DNA of 64,000 bases from Pseudarthrobacter sp. BIM B-2242 (GCF_014764445.1 NZ_CP061721.1:1178001-1242000); one strand, 5' to 3'. Shown: positions 8,267 to 17,623, counted from the first letter of the stretch. Notes: a model not told the origin generated them from the letters alone. Numbers and translations are program-made.

Positions 8267-8341
8267 AACACGTTAAGTTCGGCAGCCCGTTCGGCCTGTG
8301 GCCGCGGCGGCTGCCTCAAAAGAATCAGGAGCCGTCCCCCC

Positions 8342-9247
8342 ATGACAGCGTCCACTCATACACCGGCTCCGCTCCGGCTGCTCGCCGTTCACGCGCACCC
8401 GGATGACGAGTCCAGCAAGGGCGCGGCCACCATGGCAATGTACGCGGCCGCCGGCGTCGATGTCATGGTGGCCACCTGCACCGACGGATCCCGCGGCGAT
8501 ATCCAGAACCCTGCGGTGGAAGGTGCAGCCCACCCCAAACGGGACATGGCCGGAGCGCGGCGGCTTGAAATGGAGCAGGCGGCGAAGATCCTTGGCATCA
8601 CGCAGCGCTGGCTCGGCTTCACGGACTCAGGCCTGCCCGAAGGCGACCCGCTGCCGCCCTTGCCGGCCCGATCGTTCGCCGTCCAGCCGCTGCACCGCGC
8701 CGCAGCACCCCTGGTCCGGCTGGTGCGGAGCTTCAAGCCGCACGTGATCATCAGCTATGACGAAAACGGGGGATATCCGCACCCTGACCACATCATGGCC
8801 CACCGGGTTGCCGTGGAAGCCTTCGCGGCTGCCGGTGATCCAGAACGCTATCCGGGCGCCGGCCCCGCCTGGGAACCCAGCAAGCTCTACTACGACCGCG
8901 CATTCAACCCGGCCCGGTTCCGGGCCCTGCATTTCGCCCTCGAGGAAGCCGGACTGCAGTCCCCGTATGCCGAGCGGCTTGCCGCCTGGCTTGAAACAGA
9001 CGCCGAAGGCCACACGCCGCCGCCGGGCGGACACCCCACCACCACGCAGATCGACTGCGGTGACTTTTTTGAGGTTCGCGACGACGCTCTCCGCGCGCAC
9101 TGCACCCAGGTGGATCCGCTGGGGTTCTTCTTCGCGGTTTCTGCTGAGATGCAGCGCCGGGTGTGGCCGTGGGAAGACTACTCGCTGATTGAGTCCCGCG
9201 TTCCCGCATCTTTTCCGGAGAAGGACCTCTTCGCCGGGCTAAGATAG
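8342..9247 (+). CDS. mca: Mycothiol S-conjugate amidase
   Basis: Zinc amidase that cleaves mycothiol S-conjugates of electrophiles to a mercapturic acid and glucosaminyl-inositol, a detoxification step in actinobacteria. The 301-residue protein has the zinc motif AHPDDE (about residues 18-23) with the family context SSKGAATMAMY, then CTDGSRGDIQNP, and HPDH in the second metal motif. It is Mca rather than the deacetylase MshB by length, by these flanks and by its position next to greA and DUF4307. AGGAG lies 10 bases before the ATG. Confidence 0.95.
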   Translation: MTASTHTPAPLRLLAVHAHPDDESSKGAATMAMYAAAGVDVMVATCTDGSRGDIQNPAVEGAAHPKRDMAGARRLEMEQAAKILGITQRWLGFTDSGLPEGDPLPPLPARSFAVQPLHRAAAPLVRLVRSFKPHVIISYDENGGYPHPDHIMAHRVAVEAFAAAGDPERYPGAGPAWEPSKLYYDRAFNPARFRALHFALEEAGLQSPYAERLAAWLETDAEGHTPPPGGHPTTTQIDCGDFFEVRDDALRAHCTQVDPLGFFFAVSAEMQRRVWPWEDYSLIESRVPASFPEKDLFAGLR

Positions 9248-9263
9248 AAACGGCCGATTGTTC

Positions 9264-9295
9264 TATGCCGTGTAGAAATTATGCCGTGTAGAAAT
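9264..9295. repeat. 16-bp perfect tandem duplication
   Basis: TATGCCGTGTAGAAAT occurs at 9264-9279 and 9280-9295, just downstream of mca and before the next small gene. No further copies were seen. Confidence 0.9.
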
Positions 9296-9377
9296 GCAGT
9301 GGGATGATCCGGGTCCGGCGGACCCGGATGCGGAAACCGTGCGTCGGCTGCCCACCAGTTTCCATAGAAGGTTAAAC

Positions 9378-9704
9378 GTGCATCACTTGCTCCTCGTCCT
9401 GTCCGCTACGCCCTCGCCCGTGCCCACGCCCGGCCTGCGTGAGGGTATTACCGAGGACCAGATCACGCCCGGCCTGTGGGGCTTCATCATGACTGCCTTT
9501 TTTGTCCTGGCCACCACGCTGCTCATCGTGGACATGGTTCGGCGTATCCGCCGCGTCCGGTACCGGGCGCAGGTTGAAGAGGAACGCCAGGCAGCCGCTG
9601 CCGCCGCCGACATTGAAGCCGACGAGGTCCGGCATCCGGCGGAGGACGGCCGGCACAGCATCCAGGACGGCTCGGACACCAACCGGCCGGGCACCAAGGA
9701 CTAG
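9378..9704 (+). CDS. Small single-pass membrane protein of the mca cluster
   Basis: A 108-residue protein starting at GTG 9378 after AGAAGG. A short N-terminus with TPSPVPTPG is followed by one transmembrane helix (about residues 34-55, FIMTAFFVLATTLLIVDMV), a basic stop-transfer segment RRIRRVRYR, and a charged alanine-rich cytoplasmic tail likely to form a helix or coiled coil. No catalytic motif is visible. Its place between mca and the YyaL-type gene matches Rv1083 in M. tuberculosis. Function is unknown. Confidence 0.8.
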   Translation: MHHLLLVLSATPSPVPTPGLREGITEDQITPGLWGFIMTAFFVLATTLLIVDMVRRIRRVRYRAQVEEERQAAAAAADIEADEVRHPAEDGRHSIQDGSDTNRPGTKD

Positions 9705-9817
9705 AAGGGGCCGGGAACCAGCGTTCCACCGGTCCCTCCGCAGACTGTGCACGCACCACTTCCGTAGACTGGGATGGTCGGCAACATTCCCTGCAGCGAG
9801 TGACCAGAGGTGCGCGG

Positions 9818-12046
9818 ATGAACAGTGAGCGCCAGAGCCCTCCCGCCGGGGAGCGGGCGGCCGTAGGTGCCGCCAACGTCCTGGGCGCGGAACCGTCCGC
9901 CTACCTCCGTCAGCACGCGGACAACCCGGTCCACTGGCAGCCGTTCGGGGATAAGGCATTCGCCGCGGCCGCCGCCCGCGATGTCCCGGTGTTCCTGTCG
10001 ATCGGCTACGCGGCCTGCCACTGGTGCCACGTGATGGCGCATGAGTCGTTCGAGGATCAGGAAACCGCCGACTACCTGAACGCGCACTTTGTTGCCATCA
10101 AGGTGGACCGGGAAGAACGCCCCGACGTGGATGCCGCGTACATGGCGGCCACCCAGGCCATCACCGGCGAGGGCGGCTGGCCGATGTCCGTCTTCCTCAC
10201 CCCGGACGGCCGGGCCTTCCACGCCGGCACCTACTTCCCGCCCCGCCCCATGCCGGGCCGGCCATCCTTCCGGCAGGTGCTCGAAGCCGTCTGGGAAGCG
10301 TGGCTGGAGCGGCGCGACGCTGTGGAAGAGAATGCCGCCGCTCTTGCCCGGAACCTGGGCGACGCCCAGCTCGCGGCGGCGGTCCCGGTTGCCGGTCCGC
10401 CGCCTCTGCTTGACCCCGGGCTGCTTCCCGCGGCCGTAGCCTCCCTGGCCCGCTCCGAGGACATGACCGACGGCGGCTTTGGCGCCGCCCCGAAATTCCC
10501 GCCGTCGGCGGTGCTCGAGTTCCTCATCAGGCACGCAGCAGTCCCCTCGGACACCGCAGACGCTGCCCGGGACATGGCGGGCCGGACGCTGGCGGCCATG
10601 GCACGATCGGCGTTGTTTGACCAGCTGGACGGGGGCTTCGCCCGGTACTCGGTAACCCGGGACTGGTCCGTCCCGCACTTTGAAAAGATGCTGTACGACA
10701 ATGTCCAGCTGCTTCGCATTTACGTGCACTGGATACGCCTGGGCGGCAATGAGGTGTTCCCGGTGGCGGAAGCTGCCGACGTGGCCGCCCGGACCGGGGT
10801 ATGGCTGCTGGAGTCCCTTGGGCTCGGCCCGAGCCGCGACGGGAACGGCAACGGCAACGGCGCGCCGAGGGTGGAGGCGCTCGCATCGTCTCTCGACGCC
10901 GATTCGGTGGTGAACGGCGAACACCACGAAGGCGCCAGCTACCTGTGGACCGTCGAAGGCCTGCAGGAAGTGCTGGGGACTGCTGACGGGGAAGCTGTTG
11001 CCCGGCTGATGAATGTGGGTGGCGAAGGTACCGTGTCCGCGCACGGCTCCCCGCTGCACCCCGCACGGCGCGTGGAGGGCGCCGCCGCGGGGCTGTGGAT
11101 GAGGGCCCGGCCCGCGCTCCTGGCCGCGCGGAAGCAGCGGCCGCAGCCGGCCCGTGACGACAAGGTAGTGGCGGGCTGGAACGGGCTCGCGGTGGCCGCC
11201 CTCGCAGAGGCCGGAGCGGTGCTGGACAGGGAAGACTTCGTCGCCGGGGCCGAGTCGATTGCGGCGTACCTCGAACGTGTCCACTGGCACGCGGGAAGTT
11301 CAGTGCTGCTCCGCGTTTCGCATACAGGAACCGCGCGGGGGATTGAAGGGCTGCTCGAGGATTACGCCTTCTGCGCTGACGGCCTGTTTGCCCTCTACTC
11401 CGTGACTGGCCGGCAGCGGTGGTACCGCTTCGCCGAGGAGCTGGTGCAGGCTGCCGGCAGCCGGTTTGTGGTGGCCGGCCGCCTGGTGGACACGGCCGGG
11501 GGAGACGGCCGGGTCCGGGCCGCCCAGGGTGGCCAGACGGGCCTGGACCCGTTCGACAACGCCACGCCCAGCGGCGCGTCGGCCTTTGCCGGTGCCCTGC
11601 TCAGCTACGCTGCGCTCTCCGGATCCGCGGAACACCGCTCGCTCGCCGCCCAGGTACTCGCGCTTTTACCGCCGTTGGCGGAACGCGCGCCGCGGGTGGC
11701 GGGCTGGCTCCTGGCGACCGCCCAGGCTGCCCTCGCGGGCCCGGTGGAGGCCGCCGTTGTGGGAGCTCGAGGTCCTGCAAGGACCGCACTGCACCGTGAA
11801 CTCCTGAACTCCGCCAGTCCCGGCCTGGTGGTGGCTGTGGAGGACGACGACGGACCGGGAGTGCCGCCGTCGGCCGGTCCTCCCCGGGGGGAGCCCGTCC
11901 CGCTGCTGGCAGGCAGGCCGGCGGGTCCCGACGGATCACCGTTAGCGTATCTGTGCCGGAACATGGTGTGTGAACGTCCTGTGTCCACGCCGGAGGAGCT
12001 GCGGCAGCGGCTCCTGGTGATGACAGGGGAGGACCCCGTCAGCTGA
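9818..12046 (+). CDS. Thioredoxin-domain (DUF255/YyaL, spermatogenesis-associated 20-like) protein
   Basis: A 742-residue cytosolic protein. The N-terminal thioredoxin-like DUF255 domain carries CHWC in GYAACHWCHVMAHESF (about residues 62-77), followed by VDREERPDVDAAYM. The rest resembles the (alpha/alpha)6 barrel of N-acylglucosamine 2-epimerase-type proteins. Function is unsettled; a role in redox or sugar metabolism is only suggested by the fold. ATG 9818 has AGAGGT 6 bases upstream and is preferred to GTG 9800. The gene order equals Rv1082-Rv1085c. It overlaps the opposing hemolysin III gene tail to tail by 8 bases. Confidence 0.9.
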   Translation: MNSERQSPPAGERAAVGAANVLGAEPSAYLRQHADNPVHWQPFGDKAFAAAAARDVPVFLSIGYAACHWCHVMAHESFEDQETADYLNAHFVAIKVDREERPDVDAAYMAATQAITGEGGWPMSVFLTPDGRAFHAGTYFPPRPMPGRPSFRQVLEAVWEAWLERRDAVEENAAALARNLGDAQLAAAVPVAGPPPLLDPGLLPAAVASLARSEDMTDGGFGAAPKFPPSAVLEFLIRHAAVPSDTADAARDMAGRTLAAMARSALFDQLDGGFARYSVTRDWSVPHFEKMLYDNVQLLRIYVHWIRLGGNEVFPVAEAADVAARTGVWLLESLGLGPSRDGNGNGNGAPRVEALASSLDADSVVNGEHHEGASYLWTVEGLQEVLGTADGEAVARLMNVGGEGTVSAHGSPLHPARRVEGAAAGLWMRARPALLAARKQRPQPARDDKVVAGWNGLAVAALAEAGAVLDREDFVAGAESIAAYLERVHWHAGSSVLLRVSHTGTARGIEGLLEDYAFCADGLFALYSVTGRQRWYRFAEELVQAAGSRFVVAGRLVDTAGGDGRVRAAQGGQTGLDPFDNATPSGASAFAGALLSYAALSGSAEHRSLAAQVLALLPPLAERAPRVAGWLLATAQAALAGPVEAAVVGARGPARTALHRELLNSASPGLVVAVEDDDGPGVPPSAGPPRGEPVPLLAGRPAGPDGSPLAYLCRNMVCERPVSTPEELRQRLLVMTGEDPVS

Positions 12047-12761
12047 GGACGGCGATAAGGATCGCCGCGAAGTGCGCGCCGAACGCAAGGACCGTCAGGG
12101 CGTGGAAAAGTTCGTGGAAGCCGAAGTGCTCATAGCTGAAGTTGGGCTTCTTGAGCGCATAGAACACGGCACCGGTGATGTAGAGGACGCCGCCAACGCA
12201 GATCAGGACCGCGGCCGGCAGGCTGGCCGCAAAGAACTCCGGCATGTAGAAAAGTGATCCGCAGCCCAGGGCGATGTAGATGGGCACGTACAGCCAGCGC
12301 GGGGCCTCCGTCCACAGCAGCCGGAAGAGGACGCCCAGAATTGCGCCGGACCAGATGACCCATAGCAGCAGGACGGCCTTGGGCCGCTCCAGCAGGGACC
12401 ATGCCAGGGGTGTGTAGCTCCCGGCGATCACCAGCATGATGTTGGTGTGGTCCAGGCGCTTGAGGACCATCTTTACGCCGGGGGACCAGTTGCCCCGGTG
12501 ATAAATGGCGCTGATGCCAAAGAGGAGGACCCCGGTGGCGGCGTAGATGGCCGAAGTGATCTTGCGGTCGGTGGTCGGGGCGACGGCTACGAGGATGATG
12601 CCGGCCGCGAGGGCGAGCGGGGCAGCCACCGTGTGGATCCAGCCACGCCACTTGGGTTTGATCATCAGGAGTTCGGCCAGCCGGACCGCGGCGTCGTCCA
12701 CCGGACTCTGGCCGCCGTCCGGTCCGGGTGCGCGGCCGCCGTCGGGGGTCTGGCTTTTCAT
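12039..12761 (-). CDS. Hemolysin III family (PAQR/TrhA-type) membrane protein
   Basis: A 240-residue seven-helix membrane protein. It has the family HTVAAPLALAAG segment in helix 1, SAIYHRG with the conserved metal-binding His, and HELFHALTVLAFGAHF near the C-terminus with the paired His residues. Bacterial members are linked to membrane fluidity or channel-like activity; the specific role here is unknown. TATTCT stands exactly 6 bases before the ATG (TATTCT-GGAGGC-ATG). The GGAGG is too close to act as a normal ribosome site, so a leaderless start is likely. Confidence 0.9.
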   Translation of the reverse strand: MKSQTPDGGRAPGPDGGQSPVDDAAVRLAELLMIKPKWRGWIHTVAAPLALAAGIILVAVAPTTDRKITSAIYAATGVLLFGISAIYHRGNWSPGVKMVLKRLDHTNIMLVIAGSYTPLAWSLLERPKAVLLLWVIWSGAILGVLFRLLWTEAPRWLYVPIYIALGCGSLFYMPEFFAASLPAAVLICVGGVLYITGAVFYALKKPNFSYEHFGFHELFHALTVLAFGAHFAAILIAVLS

Positions 12762-12876
12762 GCCTCCAGAATATCCTTCGGCGCAGTAAGTTACTCGCAG
12801 GTAACACGATGTGACGGTTGATGCGCCGGTCTCCGGCGCGTCCGGACCCCCTGCGGACGGTAGCCTAGGATGTGCA

Positions 12877-13677
12877 ATGCCGTCGGACAGTATGGGAAGT
12901 CAGGTGAGTCTCCTCGTGGAGTTGGGCGGGTTCCTTTATGGCTTCTACGAGAGGCGACTGCTCCGCGAGCTGGCCGGGGGACGCATTCCCAAACACATCG
13001 GCGTGATGGTGGACGGTAACCGCCGGTGGGCCAAGCAGTTCAACGCGCCCACCAGCCAGGGCCACCAGGCCGGCGCGGACAAGATTCACGAGTTCCTCGG
13101 CTGGTGCCAGGAACTCGGCGTCAAAGTCGTCACGCTGTACATGCTGTCCACGGACAACATGAGCCGCTCCAGTGAAGAGCTGGACCTTCTGATGGGCATC
13201 ATCGCCAACACCCTGGACCGGCTCGACGAGGACGCCGACATTTCAGTGAATGCGATGGGCGCCCCCGAGTTGCTCCCCGATTATCTGGCGGACCGGCTCA
13301 ACAAGCTGACGGCCCGGACACCGGTTCATGAAAAGATCCATGTCAACGTTGCGGTGGGGTATGGCGGGCGCCGTGAGATCGTCGACGCCGTCCGGGAGCT
13401 GCTGCACGACGCCGTCGCCAAGGGCTCGGACATCGCCGCGCTCGCGGACAACCTTTCCGTGGACGATATCTCCCGCTTCCTCTACACCCGGGGCCAGCCC
13501 GACCCGGACCTGGTGATCAGGACCTCCGGTGAGCAGAGGCTCTCCGGGTTCCTGATGTGGCAGAGCGCCTACAGCGAGTTCTACTTCTGCGAGGCCCTGT
13601 GGCCGGCGTTCCGGAAGGTGGACTTCCTGCGCGCCCTGCGGGACTACGCCGGCAGGCAGCGGCGCTTCGGCACCTGA
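12877..13677 (+). CDS. uppS: Isoprenyl transferase, probably short-chain (2Z,6E)-farnesyl diphosphate synthase
   Basis: Cis-prenyltransferase condensing isopentenyl diphosphate onto an allylic diphosphate. The 266-residue protein has the signature HIGVMVDGNRRWAK (about residues 40-53, catalytic Asp), the central TLYMLSTDN segment, and the C-terminal DLVIRTSGEQRLSGFL. Its place between the hemolysin III and PhoH genes equals Rv1086, which makes C15 omega,E,Z-farnesyl diphosphate rather than a long undecaprenyl chain; chain length here is inference. Start is uncertain: ATG 12877 has AGGA at 6 bases and TAGGAT at 5; ATG 12892 and GTG 12904 are alternatives. Confidence 0.9.
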   Translation: MPSDSMGSQVSLLVELGGFLYGFYERRLLRELAGGRIPKHIGVMVDGNRRWAKQFNAPTSQGHQAGADKIHEFLGWCQELGVKVVTLYMLSTDNMSRSSEELDLLMGIIANTLDRLDEDADISVNAMGAPELLPDYLADRLNKLTARTPVHEKIHVNVAVGYGGRREIVDAVRELLHDAVAKGSDIAALADNLSVDDISRFLYTRGQPDPDLVIRTSGEQRLSGFLMWQSAYSEFYFCEALWPAFRKVDFLRALRDYAGRQRRFGT

Positions 13678-13882
13678 GCATCGCTGCTCGTGAGGGCGGC
13701 ACCCGGGCGGGTTCCCGCCGTCGTCCGCGTTCATCTGGAATTCACAAACCGGCAACAGGAATCGCCGATCGCAGATTCGTGAAATTACTGGCGGTGGATT
13801 TACGTTGTAATCATCAGCAGGCAAAACCGCCGGCTGTTCGGGGAGGCCAGTACATGGAGCGAACTTTCGCACCGGTTGTATG

Positions 13883-13946
13883 GGAGGCCGCGTCCGGCCT
13901 CCAGGCCGAACCGCCTCACCAATAACACATCCGGGCATGTGCCCGG
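13883..13946 (+). other. Two hairpins in the phoH leader
   Basis: GGAGGCCG (13883-13890) pairs with CGGCCTCC (13895-13902) around a 4-base loop; CCGGGC (13931-13936) pairs with GCCCGG (13941-13946) around ATGT. Both lie in the roughly 280-bp region before phoH, just upstream of its ribosome site (GGAG at 13951). Rest of 13678-13882: an AT-richer patch near 13795-13815 could be the promoter (TACGTT at 13801); otherwise nothing recognised. Confidence 0.5.
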
Positions 13947-13959
13947 GGCTGGAGTCGAT

Positions 13960-15384
13960 GTGGCTACTTCTGAACACCTGCCCGAGGTTACCTCCGAGGG
14001 ACAGAAAGCTACCTCTCGCACCACGCGAGCCACCTCAAAAACCGGTGCAGTCAACAAAACTGCGGCCGGTTTTGCCGTCTCCGGAAGGGAAGCCACCATC
14101 AGCAGCTTCGTCATTGACACCTCTGTGCTGCTCTCTGATCCGCGCGCGCTGCTGCGCTTCGCCGAGCACGAAGTTATTGTTCCCATCGTTGTGATCACCG
14201 AACTTGAGGGGAAGCGGCACGACCCCGAGCTGGGCTACTTTGCCCGCAAGGCCCTCCGGTTGCTCGATGACCTCCGGGTGAAACATGGCGGCCTCAGCCA
14301 TCCGATTCCCATCGGGGACGACGGCGGCACCCTGATGGTGGAGCTGAACCATGTTTCCGCTGAGGTGCTTCCGCTGGGGTTCCGCAGCGGTGACAATGAC
14401 AGCCGCATCCTCGCCGTAGCCAAGAACCTGGCCAACGAGGGCCGGAACGTCACCGTGGTGTCGAAGGACCTGCCCATGCGGGTCAAGGCCTCCGCGATGG
14501 GCCTCACGGCCGACGAATACCGCAACGAGCTGGTGAAGGATTCGGGCTGGACGGGCATCGCCGAGGTGGAAGCGACCGAGGACGAGGTCAACACCCTCTA
14601 CGGGCACGAGCCGGTCTTCATCCCGGCAGCCGCGGAAATGCCGGTCAATACGGGCCTGGTCATCCTCTCCAACCGGGGCTCGGCCCTGGGTAAGGTAGGC
14701 GCCGACAAGCAGGTCCGGCTGGTCAAGGGAGACCGCGACGTCTTCGGTCTGCACGGACGCTCGGCCGAACAGCGTCTGGCCATCGACCTGCTGATGGATC
14801 CCGCCGTCGGCATCGTTTCCATCGGCGGACGGGCAGGCACGGGCAAATCAGCTCTGGCCCTGTGCGCGGGCCTGGAAGCGGTGCTGGAGCGCCGCGAACA
14901 CCGTAAGGTGATCGTCTTCCGGCCGCTCTACGCCGTGGGCGGCCAGGAACTCGGCTACCTGCCCGGCTCAGAGTCCGAAAAGATGAACCCCTGGGCGCAG
15001 GCGGTCTTCGACACCCTTGGCGCCCTGGTCAGCCAGGAAGTGGTGGAAGAAGTCATGGACCGCGGCATGCTCGAAGTGATGCCCCTGACCCACATCCGCG
15101 GACGCTCGCTGCACGACGCCTTCGTGATCGTCGACGAAGCCCAGTCACTGGAGAAGAACGTCCTGCTCACCGTGATGAGCCGCATCGGCCAGAACTCAAA
15201 GATCGTCCTGACCCACGACGTTGCCCAGCGCGACAACCTCCGGGTCGGCCGGCACGACGGGATCGCCGCCGTCGTCGAAACCCTGAAAGGACATCCTCTC
15301 TTTGGTCACATCACCCTGACCCGCTCCGAACGCTCACCGATCGCAGCCCTGGTCACGGAACTGCTGGAGGGCGCCGAGATCTAG
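13960..15384 (+). CDS. phoH2: PIN-domain and PhoH-type ATPase (PhoH2 family)
   Basis: A 474-residue fusion of an N-terminal PIN ribonuclease domain (about residues 45-175, starting [12 protein letters not shown] with acidic residues of the nuclease site) and a C-terminal PhoH RecA-like ATPase with Walker [11 protein letters not shown] and Walker [12 protein letters not shown]. The mycobacterial homologue Rv1095 (PhoH2) is an RNA helicase-ribonuclease, and gene position agrees. Start GTG 13960 has GGAG 5 bases upstream. The first 45 residues are low-complexity and Thr-rich. The upstream region can form two hairpins, suggesting leader control. Confidence 0.93.
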   Translation: MATSEHLPEVTSEGQKATSRTTRATSKTGAVNKTAAGFAVSGREATISSFVIDTSVLLSDPRALLRFAEHEVIVPIVVITELEGKRHDPELGYFARKALRLLDDLRVKHGGLSHPIPIGDDGGTLMVELNHVSAEVLPLGFRSGDNDSRILAVAKNLANEGRNVTVVSKDLPMRVKASAMGLTADEYRNELVKDSGWTGIAEVEATEDEVNTLYGHEPVFIPAAAEMPVNTGLVILSNRGSALGKVGADKQVRLVKGDRDVFGLHGRSAEQRLAIDLLMDPAVGIVSIGGRAGTGKSALALCAGLEAVLERREHRKVIVFRPLYAVGGQELGYLPGSESEKMNPWAQAVFDTLGALVSQEVVEEVMDRGMLEVMPLTHIRGRSLHDAFVIVDEAQSLEKNVLLTVMSRIGQNSKIVLTHDVAQRDNLRVGRHDGIAAVVETLKGHPLFGHITLTRSERSPIAALVTELLEGAEI

Positions 15385-15395
15385 CTCAGCGCCAA

Positions 15396-15427
15396 GGGCC
15401 GTGGCTCCGTTCGTCGGGCCACGGCCC
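15396..15427. terminator. Shared hairpin between convergent phoH and GNAT genes
   Basis: GGGCCGTGGC (15396-15405) pairs perfectly with GCCACGGCCC (15418-15427) across a 12-base loop. There is no T-run, so termination may be Rho-assisted. It fills the 51-bp gap between the two stops. Confidence 0.6.
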
Positions 15428-15435
15428 GGCACACG

Positions 15436-16080
15436 TTAAGCGCCGAGAGACGCCGCTGCGGCTTCGTGGCCTTCGACCTTGAGGGTCCAGTCGGGGCGCT
15501 TGAACGTTGCCGGGGTGAGGCGGACTTTCTGGACGTCGACGGCTTTGCCGCCCCAGGACGTGCGCGTGGTGCCGTTGAGTTCGTAGCCGAGGGAGCGGGA
15601 GACGCCCAGGGAGGCGGCGTTCCAGGCGGCGGCTTCCGATTCTGCGACCTCGGCGCCGAGCCGGTCGAAGGCGTACAGCGCGACGGCGGCGCGCATTTCC
15701 TTGCCGAGCCCCCGGCCGTGGACGGACTGCTTGAGCCAGGATCCGGTGCTGACAGTTTTGAGGATGGCGAACTCCTTGGCACCAATGTCCTGGCAGCCGA
15801 TGAACTGGCCTTCGTGCCAGATGCCCAGGAGAAGGGTCCAGTCCGCAGGGGTGGCTTGGCCGCGGCAGCGCCAGTACCACTGCGCCATGTTGCTGCCGAG
15901 TGTTTCCGCTGGAAGTTCCGTCCACGGGTTGCTGAAGGGGTTCCGCCCGGGATCATGGATGCCACTGGCTGCCGCTGCGACGGCGGCGGGAATGTCGTCG
16001 TCGGTGATAGGCCGGAGCACCAGCCGGGGTGTGGTCAGGGTGAGGCCGAAAACCGGCCAGAGTGAAGTCAGCGGGGTCAT
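15436..16080 (-). CDS. GNAT family N-acetyltransferase (RimJ/RimL-like)
   Basis: A 214-residue acyl-CoA-dependent acetyltransferase. The N-terminus LTTPRLVLRPITDDDIPA is typical of RimJ/RimL-like members. The acetyl-CoA loop is HGRGLGKEMRAA (Q/RxxGxG/A form) near residue 125, followed by AAAWNAASLGVSRSLGYE. Substrate is unknown; ribosomal N-terminal or antibiotic acetylation are family possibilities. ATG 16080 is preceded by TACGCT exactly 6 bases upstream, a leaderless layout that selects this start over a longer frame. Confidence 0.88.
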   Translation of the reverse strand: MTPLTSLWPVFGLTLTTPRLVLRPITDDDIPAAVAAAASGIHDPGRNPFSNPWTELPAETLGSNMAQWYWRCRGQATPADWTLLLGIWHEGQFIGCQDIGAKEFAILKTVSTGSWLKQSVHGRGLGKEMRAAVALYAFDRLGAEVAESEAAAWNAASLGVSRSLGYELNGTTRTSWGGKAVDVQKVRLTPATFKRPDWTLKVEGHEAAAASLGA

Positions 16081-16130
16081 CAGGGAAGCGTAGCGGACCG
16101 CCGGAGCGGCCTGCATGTCAACGGCGCAGG

Positions 16131-16925
16131 TTAGGCGCGGATATCCCAACTGATGTGGCGCCGGACGTCCGTGAGGTTCATGGACTCCGCCAGGAAGAGA
16201 TCGTCCAGCATGTACTCGTCGACCGCGATGATTCGAAGCCAGTGTCCGTAATCCGACGTTTCGGATTCCAGAGACTGGCTTGCCACACACACGGCCGTCT
16301 CCAGGTCGATCCTCACCCGGTTCCTGCCGGGCTGGCACAGCGGTGCTGCAGAATCAGCGGGGCGGTAGGAGACGGTTGTGTTGACAAGAGCCTCGAGTGC
16401 CGGCCGTCCCTCGTGCTCGACCCGCCGGACTTCGCTTATTTCCAGCGGGTTGCTGCCGGGAAATTCCAGGGGGACGGGAGCGTTGCCCGCCAGCTCCACG
16501 GGATCGAGTGCAGCCGAAAAGCGGCCGTTTCCGAAGCCCGGTTCGCCGTACGCCGCCTCGGGGCGGCGCCTGACCAGCCCGCCGTCGTCGTAAACGGGCG
16601 CCACCAACTGCGGGGGAAGCAGCCACGACTTCCGTGTGGCGCTGATGTAGAGCCCGTCCTTCGAATCGTTGATTCCAGTGGTGCTGTGGAGGACCAGTCC
16701 GTCCGAGGTTTCCAGGCGGAGGGCGCCCGGCCTGCGCAGCCACGCGCGAACCAGCGGCGCGTCGGCGTCGGGGGCATCGGTAAATGGTTCGTCCCGGTAT
16801 TCGAAGCGAAGGCTCTGCCATTTCCAGGGTGAAGACCTGCAAAGATTCCGGAACACCGTGGTCAGGTCCGCGGCCGGTTTGCCGCTGTCCGGATCCGGCC
16901 GGCGCCTGGTGTCCCATGTCGACAT
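16131..16925 (-). CDS. Conserved hypothetical protein
   Basis: A 264-residue soluble protein with no signal peptide or membrane helix. It is rich in beta-forming segments (LRLETSDGLVLHSTTG, APVYDDGG, GNRVRIDLETAVCVASQSL) and has a C-terminal YMLDDLFLAESMNLTDVRRHISWDIRA. The content suggests a beta-sandwich carrier or lipoprotein-like fold, but I recognise no family. ATG 16925 is preceded by TACACT exactly 6 bases upstream, which argues against a longer N-terminus. It is divergent from the prepilin peptidase gene, with 61 bp between starts. Confidence 0.7.
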   Translation of the reverse strand: MSTWDTRRRPDPDSGKPAADLTTVFRNLCRSSPWKWQSLRFEYRDEPFTDAPDADAPLVRAWLRRPGALRLETSDGLVLHSTTGINDSKDGLYISATRKSWLLPPQLVAPVYDDGGLVRRRPEAAYGEPGFGNGRFSAALDPVELAGNAPVPLEFPGSNPLEISEVRRVEHEGRPALEALVNTTVSYRPADSAAPLCQPGRNRVRIDLETAVCVASQSLESETSDYGHWLRIIAVDEYMLDDLFLAESMNLTDVRRHISWDIRA

Positions 16926-16986
16926 ATCCACAGTGTACGCGTGGGTGCCGCCGCATGGACGGGCGGAATCCAGTAGCATCCGAGGG

Positions 16987-17544
16987 GTGATCCGACGACT
17001 GGACGAACTCTTGGATGTGGCCCCGCTGGCCTTCTGGCTGGTCCTGGCAGCGTGCCTCTATTTTGTCGTGATGGCTGCCCGGCTGACCGTCATCGACGTA
17101 CGCCACCACCTGTTGCCCAACCGGATCGTTTTCCCGTCCTACGCTGTGGCTGGAGTGCTGCTCGTGACGGCCGCTATCGTCCTCGCTGTGGCCGGTTCCG
17201 GGACCCAAGGGGCGGCACTTGAGGGTGGGGCGGAGATCCTGGGCGTGCCCGCACTGCGCATACTCGGCGGGGGAGCGGTCCTCTGGGTCTTCTATTTTGT
17301 CCTGCGGCTGGTCTATCCGCCTGGAATGGGATTCGGTGACGTGAAACTGGCCGGTGTTCTGGGGATGTATCTGGGATACCTTGGCTGGGGCCACGTCTTT
17401 GCCGGCACCTTTGCAGCCTTCCTGCTGGGTGGACTGTGGTCCATTGCCCTGCTTGCGGCACGGCGCGGCACCCTGAAGTCGTCCATACCTTTCGGCCCTT
17501 TTATGCTCGCCGGTGCGGCCGCTGCCATGTTGCTGCCCGCCTGA
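16987..17544 (+). CDS. Prepilin peptidase A24 family (short form)
   Basis: Membrane aspartyl protease of 185 residues with about five helices. Catalytic aspartates are in IDVRHHLLPNRIV (about residue 36) and in MGFGDVKLAG (the GxGD motif, near residue 120). The N-terminal methylase domain of full-length PilD is absent, as in other actinobacterial versions. It would cleave type IV/Tad prepilin leaders, but no pilin genes are nearby. GTG 16987 is preceded by TAGCAT 7 bases upstream. Product symbol cannot be fixed. Confidence 0.85.
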   Translation: MIRRLDELLDVAPLAFWLVLAACLYFVVMAARLTVIDVRHHLLPNRIVFPSYAVAGVLLVTAAIVLAVAGSGTQGAALEGGAEILGVPALRILGGGAVLWVFYFVLRLVYPPGMGFGDVKLAGVLGMYLGYLGWGHVFAGTFAAFLLGGLWSIALLAARRGTLKSSIPFGPFMLAGAAAAMLLPA

Positions 17545-17623
17545 GGCGTGCATTTTTGCCGGGTTATCCACATAGGCTTTTATCCGCACCCTAATTCTCA
17601 GTGCCCCGCAGGATGATGGGGGT

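Noticed and set aside
9701..11290. 529-codon minus-strand frame opposite the YyaL-type gene
   Set aside because: Shadow of a codon-biased gene; no ribosome site and no recognisable domain.
12811..12876. Earlier GTG-type start at 12811 for the prenyl transferase
   Set aside because: The added residues are low-complexity, no ribosome site is present, and a -10-like TAGGAT lies at 12866-12871, inside the would-be coding extension.
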